DNA of 64,000 nucleotides from Diaporthe sp. PMI_573. Its lineage: Eukaryota > Ascomycota > Sordariomycetes > Diaporthales > Diaporthaceae. This document shows, piece by piece, positions 23,501-35,184 of the stretch. Both the position numbers and the translations under genes were made by a program. Under the pieces are notes generated by a model that made no database searches, had not been told where the DNA came from, and saw nothing but the letters and a program-made list of their open reading frames with translations. The stretch lies in NCBI GenBank assembly GCA_021399435.1, contig JAJTUP010000025.1, positions 186,001-250,000 on the forward strand. The letters are read 5' to 3'. The first letter of the stretch is position 1; every line of letters begins with the position of its first letter.

Positions 23501-25014
23501 ACCTGGATGATACTGACGATATCATGTGCAGAGGGAATTGCAGAAAAGTTCAAGAAACCACTCTTCACAATCACTTGTGGTCAGTATTGACTGTGACCCA
23601 ATCCTCTGAATCCAAGATCTTCAAGTTCGTCAGTTAACGTTCCGGTTAGGTGATCTGGGTTCGACTGCCAAGGAGGTGGAACGGGCATTGGACCTAAACT
23701 TCAACCTTGCCAATAGATGGGGATGTATCTTGCTTCTCGATGAGGCGGATGTATTTCTAGCTTCACGGACTGAGACTGATTTCGAGCGAAATGGACTCGT
23801 TGCGGGTCAGTATTGCTGGAATATGCTCCGATCCCGACATGACTGGTGCAATGTGCTAACGTTAAGCTTGTATAGTCTTTCTTCGAGTCCTCGAGTACTA
23901 TGCTGGAATTCTTTTCCTCACGACAAATCGTGTTGGAGTCATTGACGAGGCTTTTCGCAGCCGTATCCACATCAGTCTACACTACCCACCCTTGGGCCAC
24001 AAGGAGACACGGGCAGTTTTCAATCTGAACCTGAAGCTCATCCAAGACCGCTTCAACAATGACAACAGGAAAATCAAGATTGATAGGGATGAGATCATTG
24101 ACTATGCTCTGGATTATTTCAATAAGAACGACAAAGCCAGATGGAACGGTCGACAAATCCGGAACGCTTGCCAGACCGCTCTAGCTTTAGCCGAGTTCAA
24201 GGCGCAAGGGGAAAATCATGAACGATGGGACCCTGATGCCGATGTGCGCCTTGCAGTTGAGAACTTTATGACTGTGTCCACGGCCTACCTCGAGTTTACA
24301 AAGTACCTGAAGCAGTTGTATGGTGTCTATGAGGATACCAGGGCCAAGGATCTCGGATTGCGAGCACGAGTTTCCAGTCGGCAACCCCATACCCCGTCTA
24401 CACAACTGCCGGTATCCGGCGAAAGCATTCCTCAGCCCTACAGCAGTGGGCCCGGAAACCCTATGCAATCAGTCCATGGCCAGCCTTACCAATCAGCCCC
24501 TGTGGTCCACATGAATCCGAGTTTCGGTATACAACAGCCAAACCAGCAGGTTGCGTACTATGGCACTCCTGCGCAGGTCGCCCCTACCGGTGCGTTCGTG
24601 ACATACGGAGCTTCGGGTCAACTTCTCTCAGGCCAGATGCCGCAGCAAAGCCAAGAATACGCGGGGATGCAATTCCAACCAGCACAGGGCAACACCAATC
24701 AACAGACACAGCCGTGGTTTGGGCAAGTGAGTCCGCCAAACTCTGCCGTCCTGCCTCAACAACCGCCAGTGCAGGCTCAGCAGCAGTACCAGCACCAGTC
24801 ACAACTGGCCCCAGGCGCGAAAGACTTCGGAAGTCCAGCTCCTGTCAGCCAGCCGTCCCAGGCCCAGCAGGTCATGCCCGCGCAGCAACCCATGCAGCAG
24901 CCGCAGCAGCAGCTAGCTCCTCAAACATGGTATCCCAACATGAATGTGCAGAACATGCAACCTGGCGCTGGGCAGAACCCACCTGGCCCTTCCTCTCAAG
25001 AGGGACATCGATGA
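20512..25014 (+). CDS. AAA+ ATPase with N-terminal fungal extension and Gln/Pro-rich tail
   Basis: Six exons (20512..22906, 23140..23346, 23415..23474, 23532..23579, 23650..23805, 23876..25014) sum to 1335 codons with every junction in frame. Residues 1-120 are low-complexity, followed by a short coiled coil (SRIKKLQDELVKVER), then a long region typical of fungal AAA proteins carrying a DUF7025-like domain (FRDLWYLFNPGDEV). The AAA core has Walker A GAPGVGKT at 877-884, Walker B LLLDEAD with the acidic pair at 934-935, and TTNRVGVIDEAFRSRIH. The last 200 residues are rich in Gln, Pro and Ala with a prion-like look. Intron 2 (23347-23414) uses a GC donor. The protein presumably remodels another protein; its partner is unknown. 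Confidence 0.88.
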
Positions 25015-26360
25015 GGGTGATGAAATTTTTGAATCTGATGAGTAGTAGACTCCAAGCACTATTCTAAGGTTGTGTTAACAGGAAAACCTTGGCTTAGAGG
25101 AGAAAGAGACGCTTGTAAGAGAGATTCTCAAGCTCTGAGAGGTGGTCCATGGATTAAGTTGAACTGAATGTATATGAGGGAGGAGTAGCTTTGTGGGCAA
25201 ACACGCTCACTCTCTTTGGCTGGATCGCTGGCATGAAGCTGGGAAACTGGTTCACGCAGACGGCTTCCGGTCTGGCTGCGTGGAACGGTAGTTGTGGTAT
25301 AAGGTTTTGCTTCCCAGATCACACAGAAATTAACTCGTTTTCCTTGAACTAAAACTTATGGGTAAAGGGAATGAAACATGCAACAATTTCCTTAGTCTTC
25401 TCATTTGATCTCTTGCATCCCTGTCGGGCTCGTGTCTATGTCAAACGCCGTCTCAAGTATGCTAAAGCTCACGAACATATTAAGCAGTCCACTACGTCTG
25501 GATCAGCTTATACCCAGATAGAACTATGACAAGTTCCATCTGTCGGATATGAAGTCCCTCGTTGAATGGTATTATTTGGGTTCTTTTATCAAAAGACGAA
25601 TCACTTTTTCAGATGGCGAGTCAAGGGGCTGTACAATTTGCTTTCGGCGGTCGATTGATCCAGCAGTTTTAGATTTCTTTTTAAGAGTTCAACAGTCGAG
25701 CGAGAAGTATCGACTGTCTTTTCCTTTTCCTTTTCCAATGGGACTTAGCAAAGCCACGAGACCCTCAATCGCACGGTTCGGCAGTCAAACACAGCTCCCG
25801 TGAGAGCATGTACACAGATCAAGAACAATATAAACAACCTATACATCTGCTCCTAGGATCAGACGCAGCTTTGAAGTTTGACTTCATTTCAGTCTTCATG
25901 AGACTGTGGATGCGAACAAAATCCTGTGACACTTCCGGTGGAAATATGAAATATCCGCCACCATGGTCGAGCCTCGGTTCCTCACCCTGCTCATAGCTAT
26001 CAAAACCTTAGGCCGGGTGTAACTTGAATCTGAAAATAGAGAATGTTATGATTTGCCCTTCTCTAGCTCAATCGGCCATCAGCCTTTGAAGAACTGGAGC
26101 CGTCTGTTACCATCCTCCGTAAATCTCGCTCTCACATCTTCCGCCCGCGACCGCCCCACCATAGGACGAGATGTCTCATTTCAGGTTTTGGAAACTTAGT
26201 CAAAAGAGATATGCTTTCATTGGGTATTGTTGCTTTTGGAGAAAAAAAGTACTAGTATACACGAGTCCCTGCTTTGAGATCTCGTTATGGCCGCCCCAGG
26301 GCGATATGGTCATCAGCACCACTTGGTCAACGGGATATCTGGCCACAACTATTTCATGCC
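25015..26360. other. Intergenic with one copy of a dispersed repeat
   Basis: About 1.35 kb without a supported gene. The middle part is a diverged copy of a repeat also found at about 35.2 kb. Confidence 0.5.
25380..25815 (+). repeat. Diverged dispersed repeat, copy A
   Basis: By-eye alignment with 35185-35600 in the same orientation shows matching blocks in the same order: CCCTGTC plus TCTATG, GCTAAAGCTCAC against GCTATAGCTCAC, GATCAGCTTA against GATCAGTTA, GCTTTCG, GAGCGAGAAGTATCGACTG (identical) and AGCTCCCGTG (identical). Ends are approximate and no target duplication was identified. Confidence 0.55.
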
Positions 26361-29347
26361 CTAGATCAGGGTCTTGGTTGAGCTTTGAGTCTCCAGCTGC
26401 TTCAGCTCCTCTTCATCCCCAGAGAGCCCAGCCAATGTGATCGACGATAATGTGTCGCTGAGCGACTCCACCTCTGAGTTCTTGGGTGGGTCCAGCCGCA
26501 GCCTGTTCGACTCGACTATCTTTCTCATCTCCTCGGTGATTTTCGTGATGTAGCCCGGCCGGTAAATGCGTGTGATCAGCTTCGACATAATGGGAAACAT
26601 GGAGTTGATGTCGTTGTGCACGCTGCTCCGTGTCGAGATACTCATCCCGGCCACATTTTCGCGCCTGTACTCCCAGGCAACCTGGCGCACCAGATCCGGT
26701 GATAAATCCTTGCCGCCCCAGCGGAAGGCCTGGTCCAGAACAATGATGAGGTCGCATGCGCCTTTAACTATGACTCTCGCCACCGCGGGTGCCTCCAGGA
26801 ACGGAAGTACGGCGACAAGCCCGAACCCGAGGCCCGTTGCAGCACCTAACCCAGTGGCGAGAGTCCACACCGCCAGATTCTGCGTTATGTGCTGCGCCAT
26901 GTACTTCACTATGTTTGGCCACACGATCTCGGCCATGATGGCGTCGATTTGGTTGGCCTCTGCCTTGGTGAGCCCGAAGCACCGGAGAATTGTCTCACAG
27001 ATGACCTTGGAGATGGTGGGCGGACCAATCTCGGTGGGGAAGACGAGCGACTTCATCTCAGTGCGGAGCAGGCGGACTGTCTGGTCTATTGAGAGGTTAA
27101 TCTTCAAGTTAAGGTCAGCTACTTGGGCGCTGACTAGGGCTCCGTACACTCGGTCATCGATAACGGAGCCCATGGTGGTGTGAAGTAGTGTTCTGATCGA
27201 GGGTTTGTCGTCTGCGCATCAAAATAGCAGGTCAAGTTAGAATCAGGAAAGGCATCCGGGTAATAATACGGGTTGTACTTGCCTTGTGATACGAAGACAA
27301 ATTCCAGTTGGACCTTGTTGACTTTCTCCTTATAGATTCGGCGGAAGGCCTCGATCTGGTTGTGAATAATCTTCTGCTGGCCATTTAGATCACCCTCCGT
27401 ATTCTCAAACTTGAGGAACTTGTCAGTCTTCGTTCCGACAATCATCACCGGCATTTCCGGTGCCAGATCCTCAATATATGATAGTATCTTTTCTTCCGCC
27501 GTGTGAATTGGCCGTTCAGTGTATGACTCAACACAGATCCTAAGAGAAAATATGAGCAAGATGTACTAATTGCTTAAGTGGTTGCTAACATGGGACTTGC
27601 CAGATTGCATGGAGTTGGTCCTCCACATCCGGAGCCATCAAGCGCTTCTTGAGGAATTTCTCAAAGGCCACCACTTCTTTAGTATCTCCAGCTTGAAACC
27701 CTTCCGAGTCGTGAATAATGAGGCCTGGGTGCTTATCCGATTCGAACGGTTGATCAATGTCATGTTTACCGTGCTGATGATGATTCTCTTGCGACATCTG
27801 GCTCCCAAACACTCGGTTGAGAAGCGTTGATTTACCCACGCCAGCGTTTCCGCAGATCAAGATCCTGAAATTAGGGAAATTGGTGTTGAAGTGCCTCTCT
27901 GCCAACCAAGGGTCCATCTCGGAGTCGACGCATTGGAGGTCTTGCCTGAATGACTCTAGCTCCCAGAAGAACGGCTTCACAGAGTCTCGTAGACTTGGCT
28001 TGCCTAGACGTGGGTAGGTCTCGAGGAGGAAGTACGTAGAAGGATGGATGATTGTTCCGTATGGGCCTAATACGCAAGGGATCTCTTACGTTAGCTTCTG
28101 CTCAAGGAATCAAGAGTCTTGGCTACTACTTACTGCTACTAGCATAATTGTACTGATTCACTAGACCGTCGGAGAAAATGTCCCTGGTTTGTGCTCGAAA
28201 TAACGTTGTTCTGGTGCCTCGGTTGACTAGCACTCCGTGCGAGGCTCTAGTGGCGACCACTCGCTTCTTAAGTTTTCTCCTTGACCACTGTTGTAGGTTG
28301 CCATGGTTGTGTGACAGTCTGAGGTCATACATGTCGACTTCGATTCCGTTCGAATATCTGTATCTCCATGGCTGTATATCGTGGGCCTCTTGTGCCATCT
28401 CTTTTCCTTCTGCGGTAGACGGAATCATCTGTGGAAGTACCAGGTTCAAAGGATCATCTATCAAGTGCTCGAATCGCTTCTGTGGTTTGTGCTCCAATAT
28501 CAGACCGTGCTTGCGGCTCTCCAGTAGCATCCACTGCAGTGGATAGAGAGACAGGCCATCATGTTCGTGGCCACCGCCTATGTCGCCATGGGAACCAAGA
28601 AACCAGGCCTGAACGAGCGAGTTGTCGGGGAGCCTCTTATCTGGGGATGTCTGATAAATCTCCGGCACGTACTGAGGTCGATCTTCGTTCAGGGAGAGGG
28701 CGTGTCTGACACGCTTGAAGCAGTTTGATTCAAAAGAAATGTCAAATTCGACGGGCTCTTTGGTGTATTTCACCGTGTCAAATAGCCCTAGAAATTCTAT
28801 GGCAGGCGATTCCTGCGTTTTCTCGGACCTGGAGAGGAATGTCATTAGTGGCACGTTGAGCCCATGTCAAACCGATTGCTCACAGAAAGCGGTACATCTA
28901 AGAATCCCCCAAGTCAGCGAATATCCTTGTCAGTGCTTTTTGGATCAGTATTTTCTCGCGGGTCATTCCACTCACCTCGCCCCCGTGGCGATAGACTTTT
29001 TCTTTAGAGATAAAGCTCATGTAGCTCAAGGCCTCCTTGTAAGTAGAATCGAAGCTCTTCGCGTCCTTGTCAACCACCGCAGTGGCCATGTATCGGAACA
29101 TGGAAGCTACCGCCCTCACGACGTCTGTGTGGTTTTACTCTTTTCAGTGCCCTGCTCCAGGGTTGCCAAAAGGGCCGGAGTAACCTACAAGCACCTCGGC
29201 TGAAGCCAAAAAACCACAGCTCATCTGTTGGACTTTTGATGCTTGTGCAGCAGTACTGAGCAATGTTAGAGTGTTGTCTTCGGAGGTTCTGCATCCCATA
29301 TCAGGCGCCTAGTCAACGTACCTGATAAACCTGCTTTATGAGGTCTA

Positions 29348-31198
29348 ACGTCCCCGGCCCGGCTTCCGCCCCCCCCCTGATTCCGCCCCCTTCCCTCACG
29401 ACCGCCCCCTTCGCCTCGTCGCCAACGACGACGCCACCACGATAGTTAACCTCGCTTCCGATGGTGTTTCCGACTCTTCTAAAGCATCGCTTTCTTCTGA
29501 TACCACCCCCGCTTCAATCTGAGTCCTCTGAATGGCCTTGATATCGGCGAAAAGTTCATTCGGGTCAAGTTGAACCTTCTTCCTTCGGACTACCCTACTG
29601 GCTTCAATCTGGGCTTCCAACTCTCGGGCTTTTTGTGAGGACATTGTCAGATCAACGTCTATCTGGTCCCAACTTTTGAGGATTTTCCTGAAAAAGAGTC
29701 GTAATGTAGGGCTGAGATTCTTCTGACAGGCATACCAAGCCACCATACCCCTTAGGTCTTAAGATCGCTTAGGGGTCGCAAAAATGGTCCCTCAAGGCCG
29801 ACAAAAACACTTATTAGTGCAGAAATAGCTGCTGGAGCTATTAGTGCCGCCAGATTCCAATGATCTCGCTTCCTTCTCGCGATTATCGGCGATAAAGTGG
29901 CTTCCAAGTGCCCTATGCTTAGACACTAGCCAGAGACCAGTCGCCCGCCAGCCAGAACGTATATTTGCTTCCGTTAAAGTGTCAATTTGAGCCTTGTGAT
30001 AGCAATAAAGAAACCGTTTCTTTGCCATAACTATTGACAAATCGTGCCCTCCCTGGTAATCGAGATGCTTCTTAAATGCAAGCTTTAGAGGGCCGAAGAT
30101 CGCCACATCGAGTAGTTACAGCATATACAAAGTATGGGCGGGCAAAAAAAACAATATATACCTTATTCGAGAAGCATTCCCACATAAACTCAACTGTTGT
30201 ATGTGTATGGTACCCATCGATTACGAGAAGGCGCCATTCTAATGGGTCCTCTGGCACTGTTTGAGGAAGAAAGACCTTCCGAAGCCAGTGGATAGCGATA
30301 GGTTCCTCCATCCACCCCTTCTTTGTCGCCGTGAACTGCCAGCCCTCGTAATCTTCGAGGGTAATAGGAAACCACTGCTGCTAAATGCTTAGTCCCTTAA
30401 AAATAACGAGTGGGACGAGGAACTTGCCCGTGGCGGGGATACACTCAAGGAAGGAGGTCCACGCTCTCAAATTAAAGTCCTTCTGAAGAAGCTGGCTTCC
30501 TTCCAAATAGCCGATTGTGAGCGCCTTCTCGGACTTGCCCTCCATTAGCCCGCCCTCGTCGGCGTTCCACCGGTTGGCCGGCTTAATTGCCTTCACAATA
30601 GGCAACTACATGAAGTCAAACCACAACCCAACGTTCTTTTTGGTGGCTGCCCTTAGCCGTTTAGCCTCAACTCGCTGGTACTTACGGCTTTGGAGGATAG
30701 GGTGACAAAGGAGGAAGGCCCTCAGCCACTTCCTTCCGAGAGGAGCGACCTCCTTCCCCGACAAGGCCATTCGGGCTGCCAGAGCCCTCGTTTCCCAGCG
30801 AGTCAACACATGGCCCAAGCTGCTTTAGTTAATAAGGAATAGGGCCAATCGATCCTCCTAATCATCAGAAAGAGGCCTCTGAGGTTCGTGAGAAACGCGC
30901 TGGCTTTGCGCGCCGGCAAGGCAATCGCGAAGTGTGGAACGGGGGATATGCCAGGTCCTGCAAGCCTGCTTGACGGGCATTCCATCCCTGCACGCAACAA
31001 GGGCGTCATGGATCTCGGCTTCCCCATAGGGCTTCATGATGACTAGGTTGATGCTTGGAAGAAGTTTGGTAACCAGAAAAAATTCTCTCGGAAAGATATG
31101 GTTGAGTTTATATAGGGTGGGGGCAGACGCGTACACGCGTGAACGCGGATGTGGGGGGGGCGGAAGCAGGGGGGGGGCGGAAGCCGGGCCGGGGACGT
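29348..31198 (-). mobile_element. pogo/Fot-like Tc1-mariner transposon, 1851 bp
   Basis: Terminal inverted repeats of about 45 bp begin ACGTCCCCGGCCCGGCTTCC at the left end and are matched in reverse complement at the right end (29348 onward and up to 31198), with C-runs of similar length. TA dinucleotides at 29346-29347 and 31199-31200 are the target duplication. Removing the element and one TA restores the reading frame of the host exon. Size, TA target and transposase type match Fot1/pogo elements of filamentous fungi. Confidence 0.92.
29400..31037 (-). pseudogene. Degenerate pogo/Fot-like transposase
   Basis: The frame starts with ATG at 31037 and a psq-type helix-turn-helix (CRTWHIPRSTLRDCLAG). 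A CENP-B-like second DNA-binding region (LGRKWLRAFLLCHP) and DDE-domain pieces follow: NADEGGLMEGKSEKALTIG, LLVIDGYHTHTTVEFMWECF, then DVAIFGPLKLAFKK. Several in-frame stops interrupt it, for example the TAA at 30116-30118 in the place where relatives read LQPLD, consistent with CAA-CCA having become TAA-CTA. It cannot encode an active transposase. Confidence 0.85.
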
Positions 31199-31579
31199 TA
31201 CACATCCGAGTCCCGAGACACCATCAATAAGTTTCTCAGGATACCACTTTTTAACACCTATCCCTGGGAAATACTGGACGATCTAAGCCATATTAGATCT
31301 TATTTTGGCCCAAAAGCCGAACTTTCCTGATGTAATGTATGTACTCACCTGTTCATATTTGATGCCATCCTGGGTGAACTTCCCCTGCTTCACAGATGCA
31401 AAGATCCTGAAAACGTTGCTACAATTTCCGTGCCCTTTGCCTTATTTGAAGAGCTTGTTAATCACAATTCTAAAGGATTAGGCGACTGGGAGGGATAGCG
31501 AACTTTCTTGGCCATCGGCATTATACCATGTTCCATCCACACAGACGATGATTCTTCGAATCGTTTTAGGGGCGGACAT

Positions 31580-34095
31580 AATTTCGAAGAGACCAGATAC
31601 CGCTTCAAACAAGAACCAGAAAAGATTGAACAAAAGCTTGAGGCTTGACAGTTGATGCAAAAGTCCAAGCAGGTAGCAGGCTGGAATTTAAGTCCTTGGG
31701 GCCAAATATCGTGCTGCAGGCCAGCATTCAGCCGCCCATCCCCCCTGTGTGACGATCAGAATGGTGGAAGCCAATGGCGCCTCGCCACTAACAGATCACC
31801 GCCAAATTTGGATGGAGGCAAGTTGAAGGGGCCTGCTTGAAGCGGCTCCGCTTATGAAATGCAGGGAAGGAATACAGTAAGCCACAAAGGCCCGTTGACA
31901 AGTCACATTCGGGTATCATATCGCCAGCGCGAGAAGAACAGGGGCTTCGACTTGCTCCAATTGGCCCAAAACCACTCTAAGTCCTGTGTGTACCTATTTA
32001 GGTGAACTGGTGCATATGAGGCGTGTTTTATTCCTGGGCTTCTGACGTACTCATGATTTGAGAAGCCTTGGCGTTGCTTGTGAAGGCTGCTTTTGGGGTA
32101 GGACAAAATGGTCATGGGATTATGCAACATGCAGGCTCTAGAAAGAGAACCCAATCGAAGGTGTTCGCATCGACGTATCGAATTAATAATCATCCAGCGA
32201 CTGTTTCATTTCAAAGGGAGCCTTTGTTGTGCTCTACGTGTAACTTGGCGGCGCATCTGGGTCAACCATGTGGAAAGTTGCCACACACAGTGCCTAGGTA
32301 GAATTGAGATAAGATGTTTGGAGTGATGAAAATAGTTGGCAAAGCAGTAAAAGCAGCTCCCAATGTAGTAGTGAACGGCTTCCACGAAAGCTTGTATGAA
32401 TAATGTTGTTTGAATCACTTGCACATCGCGTCTCAAGCGTCAGGCAACTTTCACTCACTGCCATTGACCACGACCTCGCCTATAGAGTATATTGTGGAGG
32501 CTGCAAAAAGCGCTGAAGTGTTGCCTAGTCAGACTATGGTATGTAGCATTCGATAGAGTGTGTGCGTATACCCGTTTTCCTAACTAAATCATTGAAAATC
32601 CGGGTCTTCTTGGAATTCAAGGAACCTTTTGAACATCTGGCTCCCAGGGTCTCTGGACTGTGTGTTGATTAACGGTAGTTTCTTTTCCCTTTTTTATGGA
32701 AGCAAATTGGACGTGGCTATCCGCGCATCCGACATGAAGGCAATTGATACGAGAGGTTGAGCCACTGTCCGTGTCGATTGGGCCGTCAAAATGCTAGTGC
32801 TGCAGCATGCCAGGATGTCAGAGGACCTTTGAACCGGAGGATTGCGATTTCTAACCGGCCTCCGCGGAGTCTCGAACTTGGAGGACCAGTATGTTGCAGG
32901 TAGGACATGGCTCAACGCGTGACCGAGTCCTCTGCATGTGCAATGGTTTCGTGGGTGAACATGAGCAACGGCTTGATCCATTACATCTCAATACCGTAAT
33001 CATACTAGCGAAGACAGTTTGGTACAAGTGGGATGCTATTCTGACAGAAGACTCCCCGATCGGAACACATCTTCAACAACTCCTCTGCGGATCTGATCAA
33101 TAATGGACATCAATGACCAGGACCAAGGAACAACTGCCAACCTAGTGGTGCCGCAACACTGATTCTTCTTACAGACTCCCAATGTGGACATCGGCGAGGC
33201 TAATCTCTCTACGGACGAGCCTAGACGAAAGAATTAGCTGCCTTCGCCGTCCGAGTTTAGGAAGGGGCGGCAAAAGTTCCGGGTCGAGTGTTTACGATAG
33301 TTGAGAAATGGACCCTTGTGGTCAAGGCCGACCATCGTAAACATGGTTGATGGAGGAAGGTCCTACGGTGCGAACACTGCGAATGGCGGGTCCAAATAGA
33401 GGGTTTTCAGTCCCTGGATCATTAGGGTGTTGTGGTGGAAGACAAAAGGATAATGAGAATATGTCTATATGTGCCTTGTTCCAAAAGTACGCTTAGCCAA
33501 AGCTTGGGATGCTGTCTCGGCAGGCGACGAGGGGTCCATCTGTGACAGCTTGGATACATTCAAGCATAGTCACAACCCTGGCACTCCACCAGCTTGGGAA
33601 TCGTGATCAAGTATTGGGGTTTGACCCAACTACTAATCCAGCGGAACGTGGACGCTGAGGCTGAGATGACACTTGTGCGGAAGCTTGGCCAATGGTTACT
33701 GCCCAAAGGATCGGCGTTGCACTGAAGGACCAAGACAACCACCCACAGATGCAACTCTATATCTTTGACTTTAATGAAACGGTGAATTAGACCTCGCTCC
33801 AACTAAGTAGGCGCTGCGCCCCAAGACCAACCACCAACTGCATGAACAAACAGCACAACCATGCTCACTGGCTGCCCACGGCTGCCCACGGCTGCTCACG
33901 GCTGCCTACTATAGGTGCCCCATTTGCATCGTTTACCTTATTTGAAACTTAAAGGAAGAACGTATTTAGACCTTGAGACATTCCGATTTCCTAGAGGTGC
34001 TCTTTCATTCAGCAAAACTCGTATCTTCCGAAAATCAATCGATTTGAGAACACATCTTCAGAGTAAGGTGCCAAAAGTTCAAGATCCTCTTCGCC
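31580..34095. other. Intergenic, no gene seen
   Basis: About 2.5 kb upstream of the DUF2235-GTPase gene. Only short ORFs without recognisable domains occur. A short tandem repeat lies near its right end. It could contain old transposon debris that I cannot identify. Confidence 0.4.
33870..33909. repeat. Four copies of a 10-bp tandem repeat
   Basis: The unit GGCTGCCCAC occurs four times in a row, the third and fourth with one change each (GGCTGCTCAC, GGCTGCCTAC). It lies about 190 bp before the start of the next gene. Confidence 0.9.
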
Positions 34096-34950
34096 ATGGA
34101 ACCACAAGATGCTTTTAGCCACCCTCGTGAGGCAGCTCATAGACCCTCCACCTCACATCCCGACGCCGACGCCCCCTCTGCTAAAACCAAGCCATCCGCT
34201 CCGACCAACAGCGGTGGCTCACGGCTTATCACTCCCGAGATGACCCATATCCTGAACTCTGCCCAAGAACGCCTCCGCGAATACGGCAGTGAATTCCGCG
34301 CAGAAATCGAGAGCGACCCCCAGATGTCTGTCGTTCTGGAGAGATCGGCCTCGAACCGCGCCGGCTGCCGGGCTGGGAACGACTGCTTGTACCAACTTGC
34401 CGGAAAGACATACGAAAATAGAATTACCCACGTCTACCGCATTTGTGTCGAGGGCGCCAAAAGTTGGACTCATTGGGCCCCGACGAAGCATTACTATCAC
34501 ATGACCTGTTTCGCACAAATGATGGACGTACATACCATGATTGACGATGCCAAATTCTGGCTCCGGAGGGAGCCATGGGGCTTGATAATCCGGAAGTGGT
34601 ACGAAAGCCGAGGGCGTGTGGACCTGAGCAGGCTCCAGGAATATATCGAGGTGCATAGGGCCTACAAGGAAGCCCATTCGGAATTCAGTGGCGAGTGGCT
34701 TGAATGGCAACTGAAGCATGTCGGTTCTTGCAAGGAGGGCGAGACGTGCACGTGCCCGCCTGCGCCTCAGCCTCCTGAAGAGCCGGTGTTGAGGGACTAC
34801 AAGACTGCGGAGGATCACGTCTGTGGACTCGTGAGCGTTTTGCAGCAAGAGAATCTCGAAGCTATGGGCGAAGTGCAGTGGGTTACTCTGGAGCTCGATG
34901 GGCGGCATGCCAGCTACGTTAGCCCTGAGAAGGAGGATGAGGAAGAGTAA
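34096..34950 (+). CDS. PARP-type zinc-finger-like protein, unknown function
   Basis: A single-exon ORF of 284 residues starts in a good context (CGCCATGG). Residues 1-45 are disordered and Pro/Ser/Ala-rich. Residues about 88-142 hold C91, C97, H135 and C138 with a basic, aromatic-rich stretch between them and the ending YYHMTCF. This resembles the C-C-H-C zinc finger of PARP-type DNA-nick sensors, although the first pair is spaced by five rather than two residues. A second Cys cluster (C212, C218, C220) lies before a Pro-rich linker, and the C-terminus is acidic. No ADP-ribosyltransferase domain is present. The finger assignment is tentative. Confidence 0.6.
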   Translation: MEPQDAFSHPREAAHRPSTSHPDADAPSAKTKPSAPTNSGGSRLITPEMTHILNSAQERLREYGSEFRAEIESDPQMSVVLERSASNRAGCRAGNDCLYQLAGKTYENRITHVYRICVEGAKSWTHWAPTKHYYHMTCFAQMMDVHTMIDDAKFWLRREPWGLIIRKWYESRGRVDLSRLQEYIEVHRAYKEAHSEFSGEWLEWQLKHVGSCKEGETCTCPPAPQPPEEPVLRDYKTAEDHVCGLVSVLQQENLEAMGEVQWVTLELDGRHASYVSPEKEDEEE

Positions 34951-35184
34951 CTCGTACTCTCATCTGCTGCGAAGAAAACATGATGCAGTTCCCGATACGT
35001 TCTGATCCAACAGCAATGTAGGCCATTGTTAGAAACGGGGCCGAACGCCTGACGAGGAAAATGTGATTTGGGATCGCTTTTTCTCTCGTGGATCACACAG
35101 ACATGAGGCAAGTATTTAATGTTTCATTTCGTTTACAATAGTTCCCAAGTAGGCATCCACAAGAATTATTTAAGAATATGGAGG

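Larger units (their letters stand above)
26361..31579 (-). pseudogene. DUF2235 (Tle1-like hydrolase)-GTPase fusion gene, interrupted by a transposon
   Basis: Exons on the minus strand: 31579-31504, 31440-31349, 31282-31199 interrupted and continuing 29345-29322, 29255-29189, 29124-28976, 28897-28884 (14 nt, tentative), 28828-28134, 28066-27601, 27539-27283 and 27211-26361. Without the insertion all junctions keep frame over 925 codons. Residues about 1-440 form a DUF2235 domain, the alpha/beta-hydrolase family of the bacterial Tle1 phospholipase effectors: IIVCVDGTW, the nucleophile elbow GFSRGA near 109-114, FLGLFDTV, and WFLGSHGDIGGG. From about 465 a GTPase follows: G1 GNAGVGKST (472-480), G3 DSEG, G4 TKTD (591-594), then a C-terminal hydrophobic segment (LATGLGAATGLGFGLVAVLPF). 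Two introns use GC donors. The transposon sits inside a codon near residue 84, so the allele should be null. Confidence 0.82.

Noticed and set aside
33282..33355. Short inverted repeat GTTTACGAT...ATCGTAAAC
   Set aside because: Only 9 bp per arm with no target duplication or element around it; compatible with chance.
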